Assembly (NCBI GenBank): GCA_021413975.1
Contig: JAIOPJ010000039.1
Location: 62,001 to 126,000 of the forward strand
DNA from: Gemmatimonadota bacterium
GTDB taxonomy: Bacteria > Gemmatimonadota > Gemmatimonadetes > Gemmatimonadales > Gemmatimonadaceae
Direction: 5' to 3'
DNA length: 64,000 nucleotides
Under the pieces are notes generated by a model that made no database searches, had not been told where the DNA came from, and saw nothing but the letters and a program-made list of their open reading frames with translations. Both the position numbers and the translations under genes were made by a program. Below, one piece after another: positions 1 through 8,162 of this stretch (within the stretch, counting starts at the first letter, position 1; each line of letters starts with the position of its first letter).

Positions 1-722
1 TGGGCGGTCGTGGTCGTGGGGTCCGTCGAGCCCTCACGCCCGAGATTCGAGATCACCATGCCGCGTTCGTCGATCAGGTAGGCGTCGGCGCGTGAATCGG
101 GGCGCACCGCGACACGCACACGGCGCAGCGGGGCATCGGTGTCGAAGAAGAACGCGAGGACCCCGGCGGCCCGTCCCTCGGCGTCGAGGACCGGCGTGGC
201 GGCGACGAGCAGCCAGCTGCCCGCCTCCGATCCGTCGCGCGTGGCCGCCGGCCAGATCGGTCCCGCGACCGATGCCGTGCCGGCACGTGCGCGCTGGATC
301 GACGCGAGTCGCTGACCGAGCATCGGATCGGAGAGCAGTTGTGGCGCGGTCGATGACAGCATCGCCCCCTGTGCGGAGAAGAGCGCGATGGCGCGGATCC
401 CGTCGCTGTTGACCGCGTTCTTCGCGAGGGCCGCGAGTGGCGCGGGGATCACGCCGGCGGCGGACACCACCGACGGATCCGCCGCCCAGCGCCGGGCGCG
501 ATCGAGTTCGTCGGCCTCCCATTGCACGACCGCGCCCTTCGCGCGCGAGATGCCGAAACCGAGTCGCGAGACGACCTCGGCCTGCTCCTGTCGCGAGTAC
601 ACGACCAGCCCCGTGGCGCTGGCGGCGAGCACGAGCACGATCGCCGCCGGGATCAACCAGGCGGGGAGGCGGGCAGGACGGAGGCCGTCGGCCGATGTGG
701 GGGCACGCATGAGAGTCGTCAT
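1..722 (-). CDS. Membrane-anchored sensor protein, C-terminus cut by window edge
   Basis: The frame is open from an ATG at 722 to the left edge, giving about 240 residues. After a short cytoplasmic tail there is one membrane helix (roughly residues 22-42, ending in GLVVYSRQ). It is followed by an extracytoplasmic region with the feel of a single or double Cache sensor: an alpha-helical start, then LFSAQGAMLSS, a WLLVAATPVLDAEGRAAG strand-turn-strand segment and AYLIDERGMVISN. The output domain lies outside the window. It follows the hybrid kinase by 36 bp on the same strand, so the two are probably co-transcribed. Whether it ends as a kinase, a cyclase or a chemoreceptor cannot be seen. Fold assignment is by motif only. 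Confidence 0.7.
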   Translation of the reverse strand, partial: MTTLMRAPTSADGLRPARLPAWLIPAAIVLVLAASATGLVVYSRQEQAEVVSRLGFGISRAKGAVVQWEADELDRARRWAADPSVVSAAGVIPAPLAALAKNAVNSDGIRAIALFSAQGAMLSSTAPQLLSDPMLGQRLASIQRARAGTASVAGPIWPAATRDGSEAGSWLLVAATPVLDAEGRAAGVLAFFFDTDAPLRRVRVAVRPDSRADAYLIDERGMVISNLGREGSTDPTTTTA

Positions 723-758
723 GCCTCGGAGTATCGGCGCGACGCCCTGAGGGCTGAA

Positions 759-2309
759 TCACCCGTCGAGGGCCGCCTTCGTCACGCGCAACAGCGTGCT
801 CAGGTCGAAGGGTTTCTGCAGGAATCCGACGATCCCGCTGCCCTGGACCCGTCCGTTGAGTGATGCCTCGCTGTGCCCCGAGGTCAACACGACGCGGGCC
901 GTCGGCACCGCCGTGCGCATCTCCCGGCAGGTCTCGCATCCGTCCATCCCCGGCATCGACATGTCGAGCAGGACCAGCCGGATGCGGTCACGCGCCTGGA
1001 TGAGCAGCTTGACGCCGGTGGGTCCGTCCGCGGCTTCGAGGACATCGAAGCCCTGTCGCGTGAGGAGGCGGCGGGTCACGTCGCGCACGGCCGCGTCGTC
1101 GTCCACCACGAGGATCGTGCCGGCGCCTGCGAGGCGCGCGCTGGAACGGCGCTCGACCGGCACCGTGACCGGTTGCGTGGGATCGATCGGCAGGAGGAGC
1201 CGGAAGGTCGTGCCCACGCCCGGTTCACTCGTCACCTCGAGCCCCGCCTTGTGCGCGCGGATCGTGCCGATCGTGGCGGCGAGACCGAGGCCGCGCCCCT
1301 TCGCCTTCGTGGTGAAGAACGGGTCGAAGATCCTCCCCAGCGTGGCGGCGCTCATGCCGCAGCCGGTGTCGCGCACCTCGAGCAGCACCTGACGGCCGGG
1401 TACGACGCCGCCGTCCACCATGAGGGCGCTCTTGCGCGCCTCGTCGACCATCTCGGAGCCCGTGCGGATCGTGATCTCACCCCCCTCCTCGCCGATCGCG
1501 TCGGCGGCGTTCGTCAGGAGGTTCATCACGAGCTGGCGGAGCCGCGTCGCGTCCCCGGTCACGAGCGGCAGCGCGGCGGCGAGCGCGAGCGTCACATGCA
1601 CGCGCGGCGGGATCGTGGACTTGAGTAGTGTGTGCGTCTCCTCCACCGCCGCCGTGAGGTCCACGGGCATCGTCGCGGACGCCCCGCGCCCCGAGAAGGC
1701 GAGCAGTTGCGCCGTCAGTTCCGTCGCACGCTCGGCGGCGAGTCGCAGGTCCTCGAGCGCGGCGCCCGCCTCGCTGGCGGGATCGACATCCATCTGCACC
1801 AGTGCCGCGTTGCCCACGATCCCCACGAGCAGGTTGTTGAAGTCGTGGGCGATCCCCCCTGCCAGCACGCCGAGGCTCTCGAGCTTGTGCGTCCGCTGCA
1901 GCTTCGCTTCGAGGGCACGCGACTGCTCCTCCTCCGCACGCACGCGGGTGATGTCCTCGAGCACACCGGCGATCCCCGTGATCGCGCCGGCCCCGTCGCG
2001 GATCGGCGAGGCCCAGACGCGGACCCAGACCTCGGTCGTCCCCGAGCGCACCAGCCGGTAGTCGGTCGAGGTGCCCTCGCCGATCGTGAGCTTCTCGGCG
2101 ATGTGCCTGGTCGCGCGGGCCCGGTCCTCGGGGTGGATGCAGCCGACGAACCCCGCTCCGAGGATCTCGTCGGCGGGCGCGCCGAGGATCTCGCAGAGCC
2201 GCGGGTTCACGAACGTCGCCTCGCCGGCGGTGTCGATCAGGAAGATGCCGGTCGGTGCCGCCATGGTGGCGAGGCGGTAGAGGTCCGGCGCCACGACCGT
2301 CGGCGTCAC
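759..2309 (-). CDS. Hybrid histidine kinase (PAS-HisKA-HATPase-REC)
   Basis: This is a soluble 516-residue sensor kinase. A PAS domain spans about residues 12-125. The HisKA helix carries the phospho-acceptor His155 in GGIAHDFNNL. An HATPase domain follows, with NLLTNAADA (N box), DTGCGM (G1) and FDPFFTTKAKGRGLGL (F and G2 boxes). A C-terminal receiver has VVDDDAAVRD, the phospho-acceptor Asp449 in LLDMSMPG, and LQKPF. I chose the GTG at 2309 because it overlaps the TGA of the upstream PilZ gene (GTGA). A longer in-frame reading upstream only copies the PilZ gene in another frame. No membrane segment is present, so it should sense a cytoplasmic or partner-delivered signal. Confidence 0.9.
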   Translation of the reverse strand: MTPTVVAPDLYRLATMAAPTGIFLIDTAGEATFVNPRLCEILGAPADEILGAGFVGCIHPEDRARATRHIAEKLTIGEGTSTDYRLVRSGTTEVWVRVWASPIRDGAGAITGIAGVLEDITRVRAEEEQSRALEAKLQRTHKLESLGVLAGGIAHDFNNLLVGIVGNAALVQMDVDPASEAGAALEDLRLAAERATELTAQLLAFSGRGASATMPVDLTAAVEETHTLLKSTIPPRVHVTLALAAALPLVTGDATRLRQLVMNLLTNAADAIGEEGGEITIRTGSEMVDEARKSALMVDGGVVPGRQVLLEVRDTGCGMSAATLGRIFDPFFTTKAKGRGLGLAATIGTIRAHKAGLEVTSEPGVGTTFRLLLPIDPTQPVTVPVERRSSARLAGAGTILVVDDDAAVRDVTRRLLTRQGFDVLEAADGPTGVKLLIQARDRIRLVLLDMSMPGMDGCETCREMRTAVPTARVVLTSGHSEASLNGRVQGSGIVGFLQKPFDLSTLLRVTKAALDG

Positions 2310-2683
2310 TTGCCGTCCCGCCAGGGATAACGGGCGCGCAACCAGAGTTGCTCCTTGATGATCTGGCCGAACGGGAGCTTGCTCACGTCGAGGCGCAGCA
2401 CGAGGGTCTGGGAGTCGTACCGCACCACCACGCCTTCCACCTCCGACGTCTCGCCGCGGACGAACCGGACGGCGCCGGTCATGCGGTCGCCGGCATGGAT
2501 ACTCGCATCGGCCGGCAGCCCGGCGGGGAAGAGCACGCGGATGCCGGACTCGGAGCAGTCCGCGACCGCGCCGCATAGCGCTCCCGCGGTGAACACCGGG
2601 CGGTCATGGGCCGGGTAGTCCACGCGGTAGTGCGCGCGGCGGTTCGTGGCATCGGTTGGTGACTCGCGATAGGGCTCGTTCAT
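2306..2683 (-). CDS. PilZ-domain protein, putative c-di-GMP receptor
   Basis: This 125-residue protein is essentially one PilZ domain. PilZ domains bind cyclic di-GMP through an Arg-rich stretch and a D/N-x-S-x-x-G motif. Both are visible: RRAHYRVDYP near residues 15-24 and DCSESGI near residue 43. It begins with ATG at 2683 and overlaps the following hybrid kinase by GTGA, so the two are translationally coupled. That coupling suggests the kinase and c-di-GMP signalling act together, although no GGDEF or EAL gene is in the window. The output partner is unknown. Confidence 0.85.
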   Translation of the reverse strand: MNEPYRESPTDATNRRAHYRVDYPAHDRPVFTAGALCGAVADCSESGIRVLFPAGLPADASIHAGDRMTGAVRFVRGETSEVEGVVVRYDSQTLVLRLDVSKLPFGQIIKEQLWLRARYPWRDGK

Positions 2684-2787
2684 CCGGCGATGGGATGGGG
2701 CGGGGACTCCTCCTCGATGAGTATCGGGTGGGTGGTCGCCGACTTGAGGCCCGGGTGGCCCCCCGCGGCGCCGTGTACATTCAGCGG

Positions 2788-4710
2788 ATGTGGGACGCCC
2801 TCCAAGATCCGGTCATCGCGGCCGCGCTGGTGCGCGAGGCCCCCGACATCATCGCGACCTTCGATAGCGACGGGAGCTTCCTGCAGGGGAATCCCGCTGC
2901 CGTGCGCCAGTCGGGCTACTCGCTCGCGGAACTGCGCGTCCTCCCGCTCGCCGCGCTCTTCGACCCGCCGGACCTCGCGCGGCTCAGCGCGGCCCGGGAT
3001 CGTACCCTCGCGGGGGAGCAGGTCTCGTTCACGGTGCGGTACCGCCGCCGCGACGGCGAGCAACGATGGATCGCGGTGCGTGCCGCGCCGATCGTGCGCG
3101 ATGGGGCCGGCGGCGCGGTGCTCGTCTTCGCCCGCGACGTCACCGACGACGTCATCCGCACGCGAGCCCTCCGGGAGAGCGACGAGCGCTTCCGGAGCCT
3201 CGTCTCCGCCTTCGATCGCGCCTTCTTCGTGGTGGATCTGGACCTTCGGGTCGCCGGTGTCTTCGGTCGCTGGGTCCGCACCGGTGGCTTCGACGCGCGC
3301 GCCTGGCTGGGCCGCACGGCGGCGGAGCTCTCCCCCAGGACGGGCGGCGAACCCCACACCTCGGCCTTGCAGCGGACGCTCACCGGCGAGGACGTCACCT
3401 ATGAGTGGCACTACGAACCCGGCGGTGATGGCGAGGCACGCCGGCTCCGGGTGAACCTCTCCCCCATGCGCGATGCGGATGGCAACGTCACCGGGATCGC
3501 CGGCGTCGCCGCCGACGTGACGGGCCGCGTCCGCGCCGAGGCCGAGGCCGCCGCGCTCCGGGCCCGCATCGTCGAGTCGGAGCGCGCCGAGGCACTCGGC
3601 AAGCTGGTGAGCGGCGTGGCCCACGAGCTCAACAACCCGCTCGCGGCGGTCCTCAACTTCACGGAGGACCTGCTCGACACCGAGCCGGACCCGGATCGGC
3701 GCGCGGCCCTCGAGGTCGTCCGCGCGCAGGCGCTGCGCTCACGGACCATCGTGCGCGACCTGCTCACGTTCGCGCGACGCGGGGGCCATCGTCCCCTCTC
3801 GCCGCAGGAGCCCGGGCCGATCATCGAGAGCATCGTGAAGGCCATGCGGCCGGGACTCGGCCGGGGCGTCTCGCTGCACTGCGAGATCAGCGACGGCGAT
3901 ACGTCGATCGAACTCGACCGCGCGGGCTTCGAGCAGGTCGTCACCAACCTCGTCACCAATGCGGCGCATTCGGCGCCGCGTGACGGGCATGTGCGCCTGA
4001 TCGCGCGCCGCGACGGCGCGGCGTTCCTGATCGAGGTCTGCGACGACGGCCCGGGGATCCCCAGCGAGATCCTGCCGCGCATCTTCGAGCCCTTCTTCAC
4101 GACCAAGGCCACCGGTCAGGGCGTCGGCCTCGGTCTCTCCGTCTCGCTCGGGATCGTCCAGGAGCACCATGGATCGCTCGAGGCGTCCAACGGAGCCGAC
4201 GGCCTGGGCGCCTGTTTCACCGTGCGGCTCCCCGTGAGCGCCCGGGTGCCGATCGCTCCGACGCCGCCGATCGGCATTCCCCTCGTGCGCGGCCACCAGC
4301 GGACGCCGTCGCCCGATGCCCCCGGTCTGCTCATCGTCGACGACGAGGAGCCGATCCGCCGCGCGCTCCGGCGCTTCTTCGAGCGGCGCGGCTGGCGCGT
4401 GGACGAGGCGACGGACGGACTCGAGGGGCTCGAGAAGCTCGTCGCCCCGGGCGCCGAGAAGCGCTACGCCGCGATCCTCTGTGACCTGCGGATGCCGGGC
4501 CTCGACGGTCCGGAACTCTACGAGAAGGTGCGCGAACTCGTGCCGGCGCTCCTCGGGCGGATCGTGATCTCCACCGGCGACACCTCCGGAGACAAGGCGG
4601 CGGACTTCCTCGACTCGGTGAACGCGCCGGTGCTCCAGAAGCCCTACGAACTCTCCGAGGTCGCTACCTTGCTCGATCAGTTGCGCGCCGGCAACCTGAC
4701 CGGCGGCTGA
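2788..4710 (+). CDS. Hybrid histidine kinase (PAS-PAS-HisKA-HATPase-REC)
   Basis: A 640-residue cytoplasmic kinase is divergent from the PilZ gene. The first PAS domain covers about residues 15-130 (PDIIATFDSDGSF). The second covers about 135-260 (LRESDERFRSLVSAFDRAFF). HisKA has His279 in SGVAHELNNPLAAV. The HATPase shows NLVTNAAHS, DDGPGIP and FEPFFTTKATGQGVGLGL. The receiver has LLIVDDEEPIRR and Asp566 in CDLRMPG. The ATG at 2788 fits the beginning of the first PAS domain and lies six bases after a TACATT element that could be a -10 box. An upstream in-frame ATG at 2656 would run through the divergent PilZ gene and is rejected. The cognate output is not visible. Confidence 0.88.
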   Translation: MWDALQDPVIAAALVREAPDIIATFDSDGSFLQGNPAAVRQSGYSLAELRVLPLAALFDPPDLARLSAARDRTLAGEQVSFTVRYRRRDGEQRWIAVRAAPIVRDGAGGAVLVFARDVTDDVIRTRALRESDERFRSLVSAFDRAFFVVDLDLRVAGVFGRWVRTGGFDARAWLGRTAAELSPRTGGEPHTSALQRTLTGEDVTYEWHYEPGGDGEARRLRVNLSPMRDADGNVTGIAGVAADVTGRVRAEAEAAALRARIVESERAEALGKLVSGVAHELNNPLAAVLNFTEDLLDTEPDPDRRAALEVVRAQALRSRTIVRDLLTFARRGGHRPLSPQEPGPIIESIVKAMRPGLGRGVSLHCEISDGDTSIELDRAGFEQVVTNLVTNAAHSAPRDGHVRLIARRDGAAFLIEVCDDGPGIPSEILPRIFEPFFTTKATGQGVGLGLSVSLGIVQEHHGSLEASNGADGLGACFTVRLPVSARVPIAPTPPIGIPLVRGHQRTPSPDAPGLLIVDDEEPIRRALRRFFERRGWRVDEATDGLEGLEKLVAPGAEKRYAAILCDLRMPGLDGPELYEKVRELVPALLGRIVISTGDTSGDKAADFLDSVNAPVLQKPYELSEVATLLDQLRAGNLTGG

Positions 4711-4717
4711 TGCGTTC

Positions 4718-5551
4718 GTGCCGGAGTCGGGGTATGACCTCCGGCGCCCTTCACCGTATGGAGTGTACGACGTGACACCGTGGGTGCTGCGCCTCGTGAT
4801 CGCGAACGTCGCCGTGTTCGGGCTGCAGATCCTCATGCCCGAGCTCGCCAACCAGCTGGTCTTCGTGCCGCAACTCGCCCTCCGCGAGCCGTGGACCGCC
4901 GTCACGTACATGTTCCTGCACGGCAGCCCGACGCATCTGCTCTTCAACATGCTCGCGCTGTTCTGGTTCGGGGGCCGGGTGGAGGAGCGGCTCGGGGGCG
5001 CGCACTTCGTCCAGCTCTACTTCATCGCCGGCGTCACGGGCGCGCTCTTCCAGCTGGTGCTCGCGCCCGGCGGCGCCATGGTCGGCGCCTCGGCCGGCGT
5101 CTTCGGCGTCATGATGGCCTATGCGGTCTTCTGGCCCCGGCAGGTCTTCCTGATCTGGGGGATCGTCCCCATGCAGGTCTGGATGATGGTCGCCATCTAT
5201 ACGGTGATGTCGGTCTTCTCCGGCCTCGGCGGCTCGCGCGGCGGTGTGGCCGACTTCGCGCATCTGGGCGGCTACGCCGGCGCGATCATCTTCCTCTGGG
5301 CGCTCGACCGCTGGTCGCCCGCCAACCGGTGGCGCAAGCGCGTGAACTCCGTGAAGCCCGAGACCGAGCGCGCCCTCAAGCAGAACTTCGACAAGGTCAA
5401 CCTCGAGGGCGTGCATGCGATCTCGCGCGAGGAGGTCAACCGCATCCTCGACAAGATCAATACCTCGGGGATCGGCAGCCTCACCCTGCAGGAGAAGCTC
5501 TTCCTCTCGAACTTCGTGCCGCCGGACGACCGGAGGAGCTGGACGCAGTAG
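4718..5551 (+). CDS. Rhomboid-family intramembrane serine protease
   Basis: This is a 277-residue polytopic protein. Rhomboids cut substrate helices within the membrane using a Ser-His dyad. The catalytic serine is S125 in GASAGVFG and the histidine is H182 in FAHLGGYAG. The family HG loop motif (FLHGSPTHLLFNM) precedes them. About six hydrophobic segments lie between residues 18 and 205, followed by a soluble tail (residues 215-277) that is rich in charged residues. Translation starts at GTG 4718, seven bases after the preceding kinase gene ends. The natural substrate is unknown. The tail length resembles other bacterial rhomboids with C-terminal extensions. Confidence 0.88.
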   Translation: MPESGYDLRRPSPYGVYDVTPWVLRLVIANVAVFGLQILMPELANQLVFVPQLALREPWTAVTYMFLHGSPTHLLFNMLALFWFGGRVEERLGGAHFVQLYFIAGVTGALFQLVLAPGGAMVGASAGVFGVMMAYAVFWPRQVFLIWGIVPMQVWMMVAIYTVMSVFSGLGGSRGGVADFAHLGGYAGAIIFLWALDRWSPANRWRKRVNSVKPETERALKQNFDKVNLEGVHAISREEVNRILDKINTSGIGSLTLQEKLFLSNFVPPDDRRSWTQ

Positions 5552-5635
5552 CCGCCGTTCACCCGCGCGCGGCGGAGCGTAACTTGTGCGCAGCGGGCGA
5601 CACGGGTGACCATCGAACTTCCAAGGAGCAGGCAG

Positions 5636-6187
5636 ATGTCGGTCTATGGCGGCAAGCAGCTGGCAGCGAGTTTCCGCACGGTGCGCGCGAACACGGTGCG
5701 CGTGGTCGAGGAGATCCCCGAGGAGAAGTTCGACTTCGTCGCGGCACCGGGCCTGCGCACGGTGCGCGCTCTCGTCGCGCATGTGCTCTGGGGTCCCCAG
5801 ATGTACGAGGCGTTCCATGGTGGCGCCCAGGCCATCACGACACTCAAGGGATTCGACTTCGGGGCGATCATGGCCCGAGCCGGTAGGTTCGAGGCGCAAC
5901 CCCGCAGCAAGGCGGAAGTCGTGGCCCTGCTGAAGGCCGACGGCGAGAGGTTCGCCGCGTGGATGGAGACGCTCTCCGACGCCTTCCTGGCGCAGACGTA
6001 CACCGACCCGACCGGCGCGAACCCCAAGTCGCGGCTAGAGAGCCTGCTCTCACCCAAGGAACATGAGATGCACCACCGCGCGCAGCTCATGCTGATCCTG
6101 CGATTGCTGGGCGGCGTGCCGCACCTCACGCGCGACCGTCAGGCGCGGGCGGCGGCGCAGGCCGCGGCAACGGCGCCGACCGCGTAG
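5636..6187 (+). CDS. DinB-fold metal-binding protein
   Basis: A 183-residue four-helix-bundle protein of the DinB/DUF664 type. The family usually carries three histidines binding a divalent metal. Here one is in LVAHVLWG and two in HEMHHRAQLM, where the spacing matches. DinB-fold proteins include bacillithiol or mycothiol S-transferases, but many have no known substrate. The ATG at 5636 is chosen because AAGGAG lies at a normal distance upstream; an earlier in-frame start at 5606 has no ribosome-binding site. A TAACTTG sequence near 5580 may be part of its promoter. The C-terminal 20 residues are Ala-rich and probably disordered. Confidence 0.75.
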   Translation: MSVYGGKQLAASFRTVRANTVRVVEEIPEEKFDFVAAPGLRTVRALVAHVLWGPQMYEAFHGGAQAITTLKGFDFGAIMARAGRFEAQPRSKAEVVALLKADGERFAAWMETLSDAFLAQTYTDPTGANPKSRLESLLSPKEHEMHHRAQLMLILRLLGGVPHLTRDRQARAAAQAAATAPTA

Positions 6188-6202
6188 CCGGGGCCGGACG
6201 AC

Positions 6203-7363
6203 GTGCCGTCACGCATCGCCGTGCGGTCCAAGCTGCCCAAGGTCGGCACCACGATCTTCAGCGTGATGTCGCAGCTGGCGGCCGAGGCCGGGGCCGTGAA
6301 CCTCGGGCAGGGGTTCCCCGACTTCGCGGTGCCGGAGTTCCTCGTCGATTCGGTCACGCTGGCCATGCAGGAGGGGCGCAATCAGTACGCCCCCATGCAG
6401 GGCCTGCCGGCGTTGCGCGAGGCGATCGCCGACAAGACGGCCATGTCGTACGGCGCGAGGCCCGACCCCGAGACGGAGATCACGGTCACGAGCGGCGCGT
6501 CGGAGGCGGTCTTCTGCGCCATCCTCTCGGTCATCCGCGCCGGGGACGAGGTGATCGTCCTCGACCCGTGCTACGACCTCTATGAGCCGGCGATCGAGCT
6601 CGCGGGCGGCGCCTGCGTGCATGTGCCGTTGCGCGCCCTCGACTTCTCCATCGACTGGCGGCGTCTGGGCGAGGCGGTGACGCCGCGCACGCGGATGATC
6701 ATCGTCAACTCGCCGCACAACCCGACCGGGGCCGTCTGGTCCGCCGCCGACGTCGCGCAACTCGCGGCCCTCACTCGGGGGACCGAGCTGCTCGTGCTCG
6801 CCGACGAGGTCTATGAGCACATCGTCTACGACGGACGGCGTCACGAGAGCGTCCTGCGCAACGCCGAACTCGCCGCGCGCTCCTTCGTCGTCTCGAGCTT
6901 CGGCAAGACGTATCACTGCACCGGTTGGCGCACGGGGTACTGCGTGGCACCCGCCCGCCTCACCGATGAACTGCGGAAGGTGCATCAGTACAACACCTTC
7001 GGCAGCTTCGCGCCGGCGCAGTGGGCCTTCACCGGCATGCTGCGGGCGCATCCGGAGCATCACCTCGGACTGTCCGACTTCTACCAGCCCAAGCGCGATC
7101 ACTTCGCCGCCCGGTTGGCCCGCACGCGCTTGACGCCACTGCCCGTGCGGGGCGGATACTTCCAGATCGTGGACTACTCGGCCGTCTCCGACCTGCCCGA
7201 CGTGGACTTCGCGCGCTGGCTCTGCATCGAGCACAAGGTCGCGGCGATCCCGCTCTCCCCGTTCTATGGACAGGCGCAGGAGGGGCAGCGACTCGTGCGG
7301 CTCTGCTTCGCGAAGCACCAGGAGACGCTCGACGCGGGGATCGCGCGCCTGGAGCGCATCTGA
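6203..7363 (+). CDS. Class I aminotransferase, YbdL/glutamine-transaminase K type
   Basis: A PLP enzyme of 386 residues, a normal length. It starts with GTG at 6203. Family landmarks are NLGQGFPDF near residue 33, NSPHNPTGAVW, the DEVYEHIVYDG aspartate/tyrosine segment, and the PLP-binding lysine K235 in SSFGKTYHCTGWR. It most resembles the YbdL/KAT group, which transfers amino groups from methionine, glutamine or aromatic amino acids to 2-oxo acids. The next gene is an omega-amidase. That pairing is diagnostic: glutamine used as amino donor yields 2-oxoglutaramate, which the amidase hydrolyses to 2-oxoglutarate, pulling the transamination forward. A role in methionine salvage (4-methylthio-2-oxobutyrate to methionine) is likely but inferred. 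Confidence 0.85.
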   Translation: MPSRIAVRSKLPKVGTTIFSVMSQLAAEAGAVNLGQGFPDFAVPEFLVDSVTLAMQEGRNQYAPMQGLPALREAIADKTAMSYGARPDPETEITVTSGASEAVFCAILSVIRAGDEVIVLDPCYDLYEPAIELAGGACVHVPLRALDFSIDWRRLGEAVTPRTRMIIVNSPHNPTGAVWSAADVAQLAALTRGTELLVLADEVYEHIVYDGRRHESVLRNAELAARSFVVSSFGKTYHCTGWRTGYCVAPARLTDELRKVHQYNTFGSFAPAQWAFTGMLRAHPEHHLGLSDFYQPKRDHFAARLARTRLTPLPVRGGYFQIVDYSAVSDLPDVDFARWLCIEHKVAAIPLSPFYGQAQEGQRLVRLCFAKHQETLDAGIARLERI

Positions 7364-7380
7364 CCGCGACCGCGCTCGGC

Positions 7381-8160
7381 GTGACCCTCGTGCAGGCCGA
7401 TACGGTCTGGCACGACGCCGGTGCCAATCGGGATCAACTGGCGCTATTGATGCGTGCCGAGCGGTCCGCGACCGACCTGTTCGTTCTCCCGGAGACCTTC
7501 TCGACCGGCTTCTCCAACGAGGCCGTCGCCACGGCCGAGGGCATGGACGGGGAGACGGTGCGCTGGCTGCTGGCCACGGCGCGTGCGCTCGGCGCCGCGA
7601 TCACGGGCAGCATGCAGGTCCGCTTGGGCGACCGCGTCCTCAACCGCCTCCTCTGGGCCGATCCCGACGGGACGCTGCTCCATTATGACAAGCGTCACCT
7701 CTTCCGCATGGCGCGCGAGCAGGATCACTACGCGGCCGGTCGCGAGCGGCTCGTCGTGGAGTTCCGCGGCTGGCGCATCTGCCCGCTCGTCTGCTACGAC
7801 CTGCGGTTCCCGGTCTTCTCGCGCAATCGCGTGCGCGCCGGGGGCGTTCTCGACTTCGACCTGCTGCTCTACGTCGCCAACTGGCCCGCGCCGCGTCACG
7901 AGGCCTGGCGCACGCTGCTGCGTGCGCGCGCGATCGAGAACCTCTGCTTCGTCGCGGGGGTCAACCGCTGCGGCACGGACGGCAACGGTCACCCGTACCG
8001 CGGCGGCAGCGTACTGGTCGACGCACTCGGCCGCACGCTCGTCGAAGGCGACGACTCGCCGGGCACCTTGCACCATCCGCTCTCACTGAGTGCGCTTCGC
8101 GATCACCGCCAGCGCTTTCCCGCGCATCTCGACGCCGACGGGTTCACGCTCGAGGAGTGA
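7381..8160 (+). CDS. Omega-amidase, nitrilase superfamily (YafV/NIT2-like)
   Basis: This carbon-nitrogen hydrolase of about 259 residues follows the E. coli YafV pattern closely. The catalytic triad is visible: Glu in LPETFSTGF, Lys in YDKRHLFRM and Cys in LVCYDLRFP. Conserved ANWPAPR and ARAIENL segments follow. It should hydrolyse 2-oxoglutaramate or 2-oxosuccinamate to ammonia and the oxo acid, which completes the glutamine transaminase reaction of the preceding gene. GTG at 7381 is listed as the start. A CTG at 7360 overlaps the TGA of the upstream gene, has GGAG five bases ahead and would add seven residues, so coupling through that start is possible. The ambiguity does not affect the assignment. 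Confidence 0.87.
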   Translation: MTLVQADTVWHDAGANRDQLALLMRAERSATDLFVLPETFSTGFSNEAVATAEGMDGETVRWLLATARALGAAITGSMQVRLGDRVLNRLLWADPDGTLLHYDKRHLFRMAREQDHYAAGRERLVVEFRGWRICPLVCYDLRFPVFSRNRVRAGGVLDFDLLLYVANWPAPRHEAWRTLLRARAIENLCFVAGVNRCGTDGNGHPYRGGSVLVDALGRTLVEGDDSPGTLHHPLSLSALRDHRQRFPAHLDADGFTLEE

Positions 8161-8162
8161 CG

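Noticed and set aside
2310-2576. N-terminal extension of the hybrid kinase to 2576
   Set aside because: The extra 89 residues are Arg-rich and are the PilZ gene read in another frame. The GTG at 2309 couples naturally to the PilZ stop.
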